9,176 nt of DNA from Ghiorsea sp. (GCA_021772875.1 JAJFLD010000215.1:1-9176); one strand, 5' to 3'; counted from the stretch's first letter, positions 1-7,314 are shown. Made by a program: numbers and translations. Notes: generated from the sequence alone by a model not told the origin.

Positions 1-364
1 CCACCCGCTTTAAATCTTTATCTTCTGCAATCGCCAATGCTTTGATCACACGCCGCTTTTGTTGCATACAAAAAGCTGGTGATTCATCACCATGCAATTG
101 AATGATGTCCAAAGCACACACCTCAAGCGTTCCATCAATCTCTTCTTGGCTTGGATTCACAAACAACCCAACCACTGACATAAATGGTGGCAACTGCTTG
201 ATAATCAAAGCTGCATCTTGAGGTTTGATATAACGCGGTGACTTTTCATAAAACACAAACCCAACAGCATCCACACCTAAGTCTGAAGCAAGCAAGGCAT
301 CCTCTAAACGTGTGATGCCACAAATTTTTAAGCGCGCACTATGTATTGTATTCTGAAATAACAT
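1..364 (-). CDS. trpF: Phosphoribosylanthranilate isomerase, N-terminal part (runs off the window)
   Basis: The product would catalyse the Amadori rearrangement of phosphoribosylanthranilate to CdRP, the third step of tryptophan synthesis from chorismate, in the cytoplasm. About 121 codons are visible; the C-terminal part lies beyond base 1. The (beta/alpha)8-barrel family is recognised by KICGIT at residues 13-18 (its Cys is the catalytic base in characterised TrpF enzymes), VDAVGFVFYEKSPRYI at about 31-46, VGLFVN at 65-70 and QLHGDE at 89-94. The catalytic Asp of the second half is outside the window. I chose the ATG at 364; its upstream region (GTGAGCCC) has only a weak ribosome site. An in-frame TTG at 394 has a better one (AAGGA, 6 bases away) and would add ten residues before that ATG, so the start is uncertain. 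The gene follows the atpC terminator and is probably transcribed separately. The family call is secure. Confidence 0.93.
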   Translation of the reverse strand, partial: MLFQNTIHSARLKICGITRLEDALLASDLGVDAVGFVFYEKSPRYIKPQDAALIIKQLPPFMSVVGLFVNPSQEEIDGTLEVCALDIIQLHGDESPAFCMQQKRRVIKALAIAEDKDLKRV

Positions 365-408
365 GGGCTCACTATAAAAAGAACACCATAACAAGCAATA
401 TCCTTCAT

Positions 409-438
409 AAAAAAGGCCACCCATAGGGTAGCCTTTTT
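409..438 (-). terminator. Intrinsic terminator of the atp operon
   Basis: Read on the minus strand, a 13-bp stem (AAAAAGGCTACCC / GGGTGGCCTTTTT) closes on a three-base TAT loop and runs into a T tract. One pair is a G-U wobble on this strand, which would be a C-A mismatch on the other, so the hairpin is built for minus-strand RNA. It begins about 30 bases after the atpC stop and ends before trpF, closing the ATP synthase transcript. Confidence 0.88.
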
Positions 439-467
439 AACATCATATGCGTTTGATAAAAACGCTA

Positions 468-875
468 TTATTTGTGTCTTTTGCGTATTAAGCGTAAACG
501 CGCAGCCAACATTGAAAGTTCAGCCTCAGCCAACGCCAAATCAACGTCACCTTTGTTGGATGAAACCAGTTCTTCAGCACGGCGTTGTGCAGCAAGAATT
601 TCAGCCTCATCCATGTCAGCAGCACGTTCTGCCGTATCAGCCAAAATTGTGATTTTATCTGGTTGCACTTCCATGAAACCACCAGAAATAAACACTTCAT
701 CAATTTCATCGCCATTGACAATACGAAGTTCGCCAGGGTTCAATGCAGCCAAGAGTGGGCTGTGTTTGGGTAAAATACCCAACTCACCAGCTGCACCAGG
801 TGCAACCAGCATCGTTGCTTGACCGCTATAAACTTCACGTTCGGCAGTTGCGACTAAAACTTCCATGCTAGACAT
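468..875 (-). CDS. atpC: F1Fo ATP synthase subunit epsilon
   Basis: Epsilon is part of the central stalk of F1, linking gamma to the c-ring, and inhibits ATP hydrolysis through its mobile C-terminal helices. The 135-residue length is normal for the family. The N-terminal beta-sandwich domain (about 1-85) carries the signature GELGILPKHSPLLA at 30-43 and the ISGGFMEV strand at 63-70. The C-terminal helical hairpin (about 88-135) is rich in Ala, Glu and Arg. The ATG at 875 is preceded by AAAGG nine bases upstream, which lies in the last codons of atpD; the atpD stop is only five bases before the start, which suggests translational coupling. A second ATG at codon 4 lacks a comparable site. It is the last gene of the operon and is followed by the terminator at 409-438. 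Confidence 0.97.
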   Translation of the reverse strand: MSSMEVLVATAEREVYSGQATMLVAPGAAGELGILPKHSPLLAALNPGELRIVNGDEIDEVFISGGFMEVQPDKITILADTAERAADMDEAEILAAQRRAEELVSSNKGDVDLALAEAELSMLAARLRLIRKRHK

Positions 876-880
876 GATAA

Positions 881-2272
881 TTAACCTTTAGCCTTCATTT
901 TCTCAGCTTTAGCCACCGCATCATCAATAGATCCAACCATGTAGAAAGCTTGCTCAGGCAAGTGATCATACTCACCTGCTAGAATACCTTTAAAGCCTTT
1001 GATTGTTTCATCTTTCTTGGCGTAAACACCTGGAGAACCCGTGAATACTTCAGCCACATGGAATGGTTGAGACAAGAATTTTTGCATTTTACGTGCGCGA
1101 TTCACAGTCATCTTATCTTCGTCAGACAATTCATCCATACCCAAAATCGCAATAATATCTTGCAATTCTTTATAACGTTGAAGTGTACGTTGAACGCCAG
1201 TGGCAATTTCATAATGCTCAATACCAACAATTTTTGGATCAAGCTGACGAGAAGTTGAATCCAAAGGATCCACCGCAGGATAAATACCAAGCTCAGCAAT
1301 TTGACGTGACAATACGATAGTAGAGTCCAAATGCGCAAATGTTGTTGCAGGTGCAGGGTCAGTTAAGTCATCGGCAGGTACATAAACAGCTTGTACTGAA
1401 GTGATTGAACCTGTTTTAGTCGAAGCAATACGCTCTTGCAAACGGCCCATTTCTTCAGCCAATGTAGGCTGATAACCCACCGCTGATGGCATACGACCCA
1501 ATAGTGCCGATACTTCAACACCAGCTAGAGAATAACGGTAGATGTTATCGATAAAGATAAGAACATCACGTCCTTCATCACGGAAATATTCAGCCATGGT
1601 CAAACCAGTCAATGCAACACGAAGACGGTTACCTGGAGGCTCATTCATTTGACCATACACCAACGCCACTTTATCAAGTACGTTTGATTCTTTCATTTCA
1701 TAATAGAAATCGTTGCCTTCACGTGTACGCTCACCAACACCAGCAAACACAGAGAAACCACCATGGCCTGTTGCGATATTGTTGATCAATTCCATCATGT
1801 TTACTGTTTTACCAACACCAGCACCACCAAACAGACCAACTTTACCACCCTTAGCGATAGGTGCCATCAAGTCGATAACTTTAATGCCTGTCTCAAGAAT
1901 ATCCGATGCAGGAGATAACTCATCAAAAGCAGGAGCTTTACGATGGATTTCCCAAGTTTCGTCAGTTTTAACTTCAGCGCCTTCAAAATCGATGCCTTCG
2001 CCAAGCACATTCATGATACGGCCTAGTGTGCCAGTACCAACTGGAACTTTAATAGCAGCGCCTGTATCATCACATGCTAAGCCACGTTTCAAGCCATCAG
2101 TTGCGCCCATTGCGATAGTACGCACAACATTGTCGCCAATGTGTTGCTGAACTTCTAATGTTAAATGCACATCTTGCATTTTTAGGGCGTTATAAATATT
2201 TGGCAATTCACCAGCTGGGAAGCGAATGTCAACCACGGGGCCGACGATTTGTACAATATGTCCTATACTCAT
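881..2272 (-). CDS. atpD: F1Fo ATP synthase subunit beta (catalytic)
   Basis: Beta carries the three catalytic nucleotide sites of F1, forming ATP from ADP and phosphate as gamma rotates. The 463 residues match the family. Visible landmarks are the N-terminal beta-barrel (about 1-75), the Walker A loop GGAGVGKT (149-156), the GERTREG motif (180-186) with the catalytic Glu at 181, Walker B ending LIFIDN (about 238-243), IYRY (244-247), PSAVGYQPTLAEEMG (262-276), and a DELSDED version of the DELSEED loop in the C-terminal helical domain that contacts gamma. All key residues are present. The start is the ATG at 2272, because TAGGAG lies seven bases upstream and MSIGHIVQIVGPVVDI is the usual family N-terminus; an upstream in-frame GTG at 2314 would overlap atpG and add 14 atypical residues. 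The DNIYRY and PLDSTSRQLDP versions are typical of gamma/beta-proteobacteria. Confidence 0.98.
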   Translation of the reverse strand: MSIGHIVQIVGPVVDIRFPAGELPNIYNALKMQDVHLTLEVQQHIGDNVVRTIAMGATDGLKRGLACDDTGAAIKVPVGTGTLGRIMNVLGEGIDFEGAEVKTDETWEIHRKAPAFDELSPASDILETGIKVIDLMAPIAKGGKVGLFGGAGVGKTVNMMELINNIATGHGGFSVFAGVGERTREGNDFYYEMKESNVLDKVALVYGQMNEPPGNRLRVALTGLTMAEYFRDEGRDVLIFIDNIYRYSLAGVEVSALLGRMPSAVGYQPTLAEEMGRLQERIASTKTGSITSVQAVYVPADDLTDPAPATTFAHLDSTIVLSRQIAELGIYPAVDPLDSTSRQLDPKIVGIEHYEIATGVQRTLQRYKELQDIIAILGMDELSDEDKMTVNRARKMQKFLSQPFHVAEVFTGSPGVYAKKDETIKGFKGILAGEYDHLPEQAFYMVGSIDDAVAKAEKMKAKG

Positions 2273-2279
2273 TGAATAT

Positions 2280-2285
2280 CTCCTA
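2280..2285 (-). promoter_or_regulatory. Shine-Dalgarno site of atpD
   Basis: TAGGAG on the minus strand lies seven bases before the ATG at 2272. It is the element that decides for this start against the longer GTG-initiated frame at 2314. It sits in the short gap between the atpG stop and atpD. Confidence 0.85.
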
Positions 2286-2291
2286 GGTTGA

Positions 2292-3149
2292 CTATGCAGC
2301 AGCTGCACCGGCACAAATTTCAGCTAGCTCTTGTGTAATCGCTGCTTGGCGTGCCTTGTTATAAGTAATTTGCAAATCAGATATAATATCTTTTGCGTTA
2401 TCAGTTGCAGATTTCATTGCAACCATTCGTGCCGATTGTTCGCAAGCTTTGTTTTCCAACACTGCTTGATAAACAATTGTTTCTACGTAGCGGCGCAATA
2501 AACCATCTAACACCACTTTACTATCAGGTTCATAAAGGTAATCCCAATAACCTGAACGACTTTCAGCTTCTGGCTCAGGGCAAGGAAGCAACTTCATTTC
2601 TGTAGGTGTCTGTGTCATTGTGTTTACAAATGTATTATAAACCAAACGCACTTCGTCATACTCACCTTTGATAAACTTATCAACAGCAAGGCTAACAACA
2701 CCTAAAATTTCAGAAAATTCAGGCTCATCATTAATATCTTCAGCACTTGCAGCAAGTGTCGCTACCCTGCGCATAAACAAACCTGCGCGGCGACCGATAT
2801 TAAGCACTTCAACCTCTGCGGTCTCTTTGACTTCTTTCATGCTCGTTAAAGCATGTTTAAGTACGTTTGTGTTCAAACCACCACACAGACCTTTATCTGA
2901 GGAGACCACAATATAAGCTACACGTTTCACTTCATCACGAGGAATCAGAAATGTGTGTTTATATTCAGGATGTGATTGCATTAAGTTTGCAACAACAGTA
3001 TGAAGACCATCAGCATAAGAACGCGATGAAGTCACCGCTTCTTGAGCCTTACGCATTTTACTTGCAGCAACCATTTCCATTGCTTTGGTAATCTTCGAAG
3101 TGTTTTGCGTAGCTTTAATTTGCCCGCGAATTTCCTTAGCCGATGCCAT
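2292..3149 (-). CDS. atpG: F1Fo ATP synthase subunit gamma
   Basis: Gamma is the rotating central shaft of F1; its coiled coil turns inside the alpha3beta3 ring and passes torque between the c-ring and the catalytic sites. The 285-residue product is of normal length. The conserved N-terminal helix is evident (MASAKEIRGQI, then SKITKAMEMVAASKMRKAQ at about 18-36), as are the SSDKGLCGGLN motif of the Rossmann-like middle domain (83-93) and the C-terminal helix ending ITQELAEICAGAAAA. The ATG at 3149 has TAGGAG six bases upstream. That site overlaps the TAG stop of atpA, so ribosomes finishing alpha are placed to start gamma. The gap to atpD is about 20 bases. Nothing is missing or broken. Confidence 0.97.
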   Translation of the reverse strand: MASAKEIRGQIKATQNTSKITKAMEMVAASKMRKAQEAVTSSRSYADGLHTVVANLMQSHPEYKHTFLIPRDEVKRVAYIVVSSDKGLCGGLNTNVLKHALTSMKEVKETAEVEVLNIGRRAGLFMRRVATLAASAEDINDEPEFSEILGVVSLAVDKFIKGEYDEVRLVYNTFVNTMTQTPTEMKLLPCPEPEAESRSGYWDYLYEPDSKVVLDGLLRRYVETIVYQAVLENKACEQSARMVAMKSATDNAKDIISDLQITYNKARQAAITQELAEICAGAAAA

Positions 3150-3158
3150 GAGAAACTC

Positions 3159-4700
3159 CTAGTATGTTCCAGTTGCCTTGAAGTCAGCAATTGCTTTCTC
3201 CAAAGTTCCTGTCACTTCATCGCTTAATGCTGGCGTAGCATTCAAACCTTTGATGAAATCTGCATGGTTTGAATTCAAATATGCAAGATAAGCTTTTTCA
3301 AAAGCTACTACTTTATTCACGTCAATGTCATCAAGATCGCCATTGTTAAGTGCGTAAAGAACAGCAGTCATTTCAGCAACACTTTGCGGTGTGTTTTCAT
3401 CTTGTTTCAACACTTCAACACCACGTTTACCACGTTCGATTTGTTGACGCGTAGCCTCATCCAAATCAGAAGCAAACTGAGCAAATGCTGCCAATTCACG
3501 GTATTGCGCCAAATCAAGGCGAAGACCGCCACCAACTTTTTTCATTGCTTTGGTTTGTGCTGCACCACCCACACGGGAGACAGATAAACCGGCGTTAATC
3601 GCTGGGCGCTGACCAGAGTTAAACATAGATGTTTCTAAGAAAATCTGACCATCCGTAATTGAAATTACGTTGGTAGGTACGAATGCCGAAACATCGCCTT
3701 CTTGTGTTTCAATAATTGGCAATGAAGTCAAAGAACCCGTTTTACCTTTTACAGCACCATTGGTGAATTTTTCAACATATGTTTCATCAACACGAGAAGC
3801 GCGTTCAAGCAAACGCGAGTGAATGTAAAAAACATCCCCTGGATAAGCTTCACGCCCTGGAGGGCGACGCAAAATCAATGAGATTTGACGGTAAGCCCAA
3901 GCTTGTTTTGTAAGATCATCATATACGATAAGTGCATCTTCGCCGCGATCACGGAAATACTCACCCATGGTACAACCAGAATATGGTGCGATGAATTGTA
4001 ACGCTGCAGCTTCAGAAGCATTAGCACATACGATAATTGTATGATCTAAAGCATCATGTTCTTTTAATGTGCGCACCACGTTTGCAACTGTGGACGCTTT
4101 TTGACCAATCGCCACATAAACACAAGTTACACCTGTATCTTTTTGGTTAATGATTGTATCAATAGCAATTGCAGTTTTGCCTGTTTGGCGGTCACCAATA
4201 ATAAGCTCACGTTGACCTCGGCCGACAGGAACCATGGAATCAATTGCTTTAATACCAGTTTGCAAAGGCTGATCAACAGACTTACGTTCAATTACACCTG
4301 GTGCGATTTTTTCAACAGCATCAAAGCCGTCATTATCAACAGGACCTTTACCATCAATAGGCTGACCCAAAGCATTCAATACGCGACCTTTCAAACCAGC
4401 GCCTACAGGCACCTCGAAAATACGGCCCGTACACTTCACTTCGTCGCCTTCACACAAATGTGTATACTCGCCGAAAATAACTGCGCCCACACTGTCTTGT
4501 TCAAGGTTTAGAACCATGCCTAAAGTGTCGCCAGGAAACTCAAGCATCTCACCAGCCATTGCAGCTGTAAGACCATGAATCAATGCAACACCATCACCAA
4601 CTGAAATCAAACGACCAACGTTTGCATCACTAGCACTGGCTTCAAAGCCTTTGATTTGTTCTTTAATAATTGAACTAATTTCTGCTGTATCAAGTTTCAT
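3159..4700 (-). CDS. atpA: F1Fo ATP synthase subunit alpha
   Basis: Alpha alternates with beta in the F1 hexamer, binds non-catalytic nucleotide and supplies the arginine finger to the catalytic site. The 513-residue length equals that of typical proteobacterial alpha. Domains in order: an N-terminal helix that meets delta (about 1-25), the beta-barrel (about 26-95), the nucleotide-binding domain with P-loop GDRQTGKT (169-176), AIGQKAST (197-204) and the ALIVYDDL strand (256-263), then the ATP synthase alpha/beta signature region including PAINAGLSVSRVGG (366-379), where Arg376 corresponds to the arginine finger of E. coli, and a helical C-terminal domain. The ATG at 4700 follows a GAGG/TTGAG purine-rich leader; the start matches the family (MKLDTAEISSIIKEQI). 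It lies 24 bases after atpH. All landmark residues are intact. Confidence 0.98.
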   Translation of the reverse strand: MKLDTAEISSIIKEQIKGFEASASDANVGRLISVGDGVALIHGLTAAMAGEMLEFPGDTLGMVLNLEQDSVGAVIFGEYTHLCEGDEVKCTGRIFEVPVGAGLKGRVLNALGQPIDGKGPVDNDGFDAVEKIAPGVIERKSVDQPLQTGIKAIDSMVPVGRGQRELIIGDRQTGKTAIAIDTIINQKDTGVTCVYVAIGQKASTVANVVRTLKEHDALDHTIIVCANASEAAALQFIAPYSGCTMGEYFRDRGEDALIVYDDLTKQAWAYRQISLILRRPPGREAYPGDVFYIHSRLLERASRVDETYVEKFTNGAVKGKTGSLTSLPIIETQEGDVSAFVPTNVISITDGQIFLETSMFNSGQRPAINAGLSVSRVGGAAQTKAMKKVGGGLRLDLAQYRELAAFAQFASDLDEATRQQIERGKRGVEVLKQDENTPQSVAEMTAVLYALNNGDLDDIDVNKVVAFEKAYLAYLNSNHADFIKGLNATPALSDEVTGTLEKAIADFKATGTY

Positions 4701-4724
4701 AATCTCAACATCCTCTGTATCTAA

Positions 4725-5249
4725 TCAAACCGACAATGCACGTTTCAAGCCATTCAGACGGCCACGTACAGAGTGATCAATTTGGCGATCGCCAATATTT
4801 AGAATCAAACCACCTACGATTGAGGCATCAGTCGTTACATTTAAGTCGACTTTTTTACCAAGCCCCGTGCTAATTGATTCTTTAAGTTTAGCAGTCAGTA
4901 CTGAATCCATATCAGTTGCAACTGTTACATCGATCATAACTTGCGCATTGGATTCGCGAATCATTGCCTCAAGCATCTCATCAATGTACGGCAACAACGT
5001 TGATTTATTGCGAGAGCATAACAACACCAACAAACGAAGTACGCGTTCATCTTCAACCGCCGCCGCTTTTGCAACAATCTTGGCGCGATCTTCAGCCGTG
5101 TACTGGGCATTCATCAAAAGTGCTTGGGCATCTTCATTCTGAGCAACCTGCGCAAGCTTATGCAGGTCTGCTGCTACATCAACACCCTCTTGATGTAGCT
5201 CAAACAAAGCCGCTGCATAGCGACTTGCTATTGATCTTTCAGCACTCAT
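4725..5249 (-). CDS. atpH: F1Fo ATP synthase subunit delta
   Basis: Delta sits on top of F1 and ties the alpha subunits to the peripheral b stalk, acting as part of the stator. The 174 residues agree with the family (E. coli 177). The N-terminal helical domain starts with the usual ASRYAAALFEL (8-18), and the C-terminal signature is seen as IVGGLILNIGDRQIDHSVRG (144-163), which marks OSCP/delta proteins. The ATG at 5249 overlaps the atpF TGA as ATGA, so translation is probably coupled to that of b. A GAGGG site lies about nine bases upstream inside atpF. Confidence 0.96.
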   Translation of the reverse strand: MSAERSIASRYAAALFELHQEGVDVAADLHKLAQVAQNEDAQALLMNAQYTAEDRAKIVAKAAAVEDERVLRLLVLLCSRNKSTLLPYIDEMLEAMIRESNAQVMIDVTVATDMDSVLTAKLKESISTGLGKKVDLNVTTDASIVGGLILNIGDRQIDHSVRGRLNGLKRALSV

Positions 5250-5725
5250 GCCGAAACACCCTCAGCAATAACCTTCTCAATCAATGCTGCATGTTTGTTT
5301 GCATCAAGCTCAGACTCTACAATCTTCTCGGCCGCTAAAATCGCCAATGCTGCAACTTCTTGACGCAACCCTTGACGCAAACGACCAGCTTCTGCTTCTG
5401 CTTCTTCTTTCGCGCTTTGAACAATAAGCTCACCATCGTGACGCGCTTTAGAAACAGCTTCTTCCGAAACCTCTATCGCACGACGCTCAGCAGCAGATAC
5501 AATTTCTTGTGCCTTTTGCTTTGCTTTTTCGACTTGCACCTTGGCTTCAGCTTCCGCATCAGCTTGTGCATTTTGACCAGCTTGTGCTGCTGCAAGACCA
5601 TCCGCAATTTTTTGCGTACGCGCTTCCATCGCATCATTCAAAGGTTTATAAAGAAGTTTGGTAAGCAAGGCAACCATCGTTAAAAATACGATAATTTGCC
5701 CAAATAACGTTACATCTAAACTCAT
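5246..5725 (-). CDS. atpF: F1Fo ATP synthase subunit b
   Basis: Subunit b dimerises to form the peripheral stalk that holds F1 still relative to subunit a. The 159-residue product has one N-terminal membrane helix (about 5-27, starting VTLFGQIIVFLTMVALL), the conserved short linker KPLNDAMEARTQKIADGL (about 27-44), then a long Ala/Glu/Lys/Gln-rich region to about 140 predicted to be a right-handed coiled coil, and a C-terminal segment that would meet delta. There is a single b gene and no b' partner, the arrangement usual for non-photosynthetic proteobacteria. The ATG at 5725 has GGGGTG five bases upstream. It overlaps atpH by four bases. Confidence 0.96.
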   Translation of the reverse strand: MSLDVTLFGQIIVFLTMVALLTKLLYKPLNDAMEARTQKIADGLAAAQAGQNAQADAEAEAKVQVEKAKQKAQEIVSAAERRAIEVSEEAVSKARHDGELIVQSAKEEAEAEAGRLRQGLRQEVAALAILAAEKIVESELDANKHAALIEKVIAEGVSA

Positions 5726-5761
5726 CTTTTCACCCCTTTTATCATTCTATTGTTTACTAAT

Positions 5762-6016
5762 TTAGCCCAAGAATGGGTTAGCGAACAAGAACCATAGAGC
5801 GAAAGCCATAATAATGAACGGGAATGATTCCATCAAACCAGCGAAAATAAACATGTTAAACATCAATTGTGGACGCATTTCTGGTTGACGAGAAATACCT
5901 TCCAAAGTTTTAGAACAAATCAAGCCCCAGCCAATTGCTGAACCCAAACCTGCAGCTGCCAAAATAACGCCTACAGATATAGCTGTTGCAGCGGTGATAA
6001 TTACTGATGCATCCAT
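5762..6016 (-). CDS. atpE: F1Fo ATP synthase subunit c
   Basis: Subunit c forms the rotating membrane ring that carries ions through Fo. The 84-residue protein is a two-helix hairpin: helix 1 about 6-33, the polar loop with the invariant RQP at 43-45, and helix 2 about 52-80. The ion-carrying carboxylate is Glu63 in the motif GLMESFPFI (60-68), in place of the Asp of E. coli. Helix 1 packing glycines are seen as GLGSAIGWG (23-31), with Trp30 at the position held by the Na+-liganding Gln in sodium-type rings; with Phe after Glu-Ser this argues for proton coupling. The ATG at 6016 has AAGGAG ten bases upstream. The preceding AU-rich leader may raise its translation, since about ten copies are needed per enzyme. 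Confidence 0.97.
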   Translation of the reverse strand: MDASVIITAATAISVGVILAAAGLGSAIGWGLICSKTLEGISRQPEMRPQLMFNMFIFAGLMESFPFIIMAFALWFLFANPFLG

Positions 6017-6071
6017 TGTATTAATACTCCTTAGTTTTTAGTTTTGTAAACTTTTTTATATCGCTTTGCGA
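6017..6071 (-). promoter_or_regulatory. AU-rich atpB-atpE intercistronic leader, possible translational enhancer
   Basis: The 55 bases between atpB and atpE are the longest gap inside the operon. On the minus strand they begin with a small ATCGC-AAA-GCGAT inverted repeat (6060-6072, overlapping the atpB stop), continue as an A/T-rich unstructured tract and end with AAGGAG at 6027-6032. In E. coli the equivalent intercistronic region is known to increase atpE translation so that c is made in excess; a similar role here is inferred from position and composition, not from sequence identity. Confidence 0.4.
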
Positions 6072-6941
6072 TTAGTGCTCTACTGGTTGGTGCGCAATTG
6101 ATAAGTACACCACAGTAAGAATCATGAAGATAAAGGCTTGCAACAAGCCAATGAACATATGGAACAATGACCAGGCTAAGCCAACCACAATACCAACAAG
6201 CTCTGTCAAAACACCACCTACTGACATCAAGTCTTCAAGTGTTCCAACCAATAGCAGCGAAGCAATCAACAAAAAGATAACTTCACCTGCAAACATATTA
6301 CCAAATAAACGGAACGAAAGACTTAAAGGCTTAGCAATCTCCTCAACCAACTTTAGAATCAAGTTGATCGGCATCACGATTGGCTTTAGATAAATAGGCA
6401 CCAAGCTGGTGAAAGGCTCCATCACCAATTCTTTCATAAAGTGAACAGGCTTCAATTTAAATTCATAATAAAGCACCAAAATAAACACTGAAATACCCAT
6501 GGCCGCTGGCAAATTCAAATCATTGGTAGGCACTGGCCTAAATGCAGGCGCACCAAGCGCATGAGCAATAGAACCAAACAGGTAAGCAGGAAAAATATCA
6601 ATGCAGTTGCATAAGAAAATAAAGATGAAAATCGTAAACGCCAAAGGCGCAACAATTGGATTATGAACTGGGAAATTATCTTTAACAGTAGTGTTGATGA
6701 AATCAACCACAGTTTCAATAAAGTTTTGCGCACCAGTGGGTGCACCTTCAACTATACGACCACGCAACCACAGTGCAAAACCAACCAACAGTGTCGCTAT
6801 GCCCACAGTCATAATCATCGTATCCACGTGGATCTGCATAAATGGATTAGTGTCATCAAACTTGTATGTCCAGTATTCTAAATGATCTGCAATACTAGAG
6901 CCATGTTCTTGTTCTTGTTCAACATACGCCTGCTCAGTCAA
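6072..6941 (-). CDS. atpB: F1Fo ATP synthase subunit a
   Basis: Subunit a provides the two half-channels for protons next to the c-ring. The 289-residue product has about five or six membrane helices (starting near 40, 96, 148, 218, 245 and 265). The key signature is PLSLSFRLFGNMFAGE (205-220): Arg211 corresponds to the essential E. coli Arg210, and Glu220 to Glu219. The last helices carry His261 and Gln268 in SLFHMFIGLLQAFIFM, matching channel residues of E. coli. PTNDLNLP (138-145) is also typical. The start is a TTG at 6941, preceded by GGGAG six bases upstream; the next in-frame ATG would remove the conserved SSIADHLEYW segment. The TTG overlaps the end of atpI by eight bases, so expression is likely coupled and perhaps damped by the weak codon. 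Confidence 0.95.
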   Translation of the reverse strand: MTEQAYVEQEQEHGSSIADHLEYWTYKFDDTNPFMQIHVDTMIMTVGIATLLVGFALWLRGRIVEGAPTGAQNFIETVVDFINTTVKDNFPVHNPIVAPLAFTIFIFIFLCNCIDIFPAYLFGSIAHALGAPAFRPVPTNDLNLPAAMGISVFILVLYYEFKLKPVHFMKELVMEPFTSLVPIYLKPIVMPINLILKLVEEIAKPLSLSFRLFGNMFAGEVIFLLIASLLLVGTLEDLMSVGGVLTELVGIVVGLAWSLFHMFIGLLQAFIFMILTVVYLSIAHQPVEH

Positions 6942-7314
6942 GACTATCTCCCTTCATTTTCTTCAAAATCAGAATCAAACTTCTTACATACATCGTGACA
7001 TAGGCCATCGCCATGCCAACAATCAAAAACAACGGCTGCAAATCCAACATCAACACGCCTACAGCCAACACCAACAAGAACAAAATAAAACGTAGTCCTG
7101 CTGACTTAAGCAATAGTCCCCTATCACCCTTGGACAAATACACACTTCGATGAACGTGCCATGTCGACAAAACCACGACCAAACCACCGAACAAAACACT
7201 TACTGGAGATGAAAACAGAAGCCCTGCCAACAAAGCGCTTAGGAATGTTATCACCACCTGCCAAAGCACCACTGAACGAATCTCAACATCTTGTTCAGCA
7301 TCAACATTCAACAT
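6934..7314 (-). CDS. atpI: ATP synthase protein I (AtpI)
   Basis: AtpI is a small, non-essential membrane protein encoded first in many atp operons; in studied bacteria it assists c-ring assembly or stability and is not part of the finished enzyme. The 126-residue product has a short acidic N-terminus (VDAEQDVEIR) and four hydrophobic helices (about 15-35, 38-57, 73-91, 94-113). It ends in a basic tail (KKMKGD). The pattern Q-x8-A-x-L followed by SVLFGGLVVVLS and a third-helix start KSAGLRFILFL agrees with the family, though AtpI is poorly conserved, so the call leans on context. I chose the ATG at 7314, with GGGGA eight bases upstream. In-frame TTG codons at 7329 (AGGGGAG nine bases upstream) and 7350 would give longer forms. 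It overlaps atpB by eight bases. Confidence 0.88.
   Translation of the reverse strand: MLNVDAEQDVEIRSVVLWQVVITFLSALLAGLLFSSPVSVLFGGLVVVLSTWHVHRSVYLSKGDRGLLLKSAGLRFILFLLVLAVGVLMLDLQPLFLIVGMAMAYVTMYVRSLILILKKMKGDSLD
6948..6952 (-). promoter_or_regulatory. Shine-Dalgarno site for the TTG start of atpB
   Basis: GGGAG (within AAGGGAG) on the minus strand ends six bases before the TTG at 6941 and lies inside the last codons of atpI. It supports TTG initiation, since no ATG is available at a sensible position for subunit a. Confidence 0.7.

Noticed and set aside
329..408. A 26-codon minus-strand open frame starting at ATG 408 and overlapping the trpF start, considered as a trp leader peptide
   Set aside because: It has no ribosome site, no run of Trp codons and no attenuator hairpin, and it begins right at the T tract of the atpC terminator.
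1713..2150. A 145-codon open frame on the plus strand, antisense to atpD
   Set aside because: It is the mirror of a highly conserved coding region, its product is low-complexity in Pro/Ser/Thr as such shadows are, and it has no recognisable motif or promoter context.
2273..2314. A longer atpD reading frame starting at GTG 2314 and overlapping the end of atpG
   Set aside because: The TAGGAG site is correctly spaced only for the ATG at 2272, and the family N-terminus begins there; the extra 14 residues are not typical of beta subunits.
4101..4511. A 136-codon open frame on the plus strand, antisense to atpA
   Set aside because: It is fully contained in atpA, its translation matches no family I recognise, and all gene-like signals on this stretch are on the minus strand.
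5762..6016. Sodium-coupled ATP synthase
   Set aside because: Glu-Ser in helix 2 resembles the sodium motif, but the Gln of helix 1 is replaced by Trp and the Thr after Glu-Ser by Phe, so the ligand set is incomplete.
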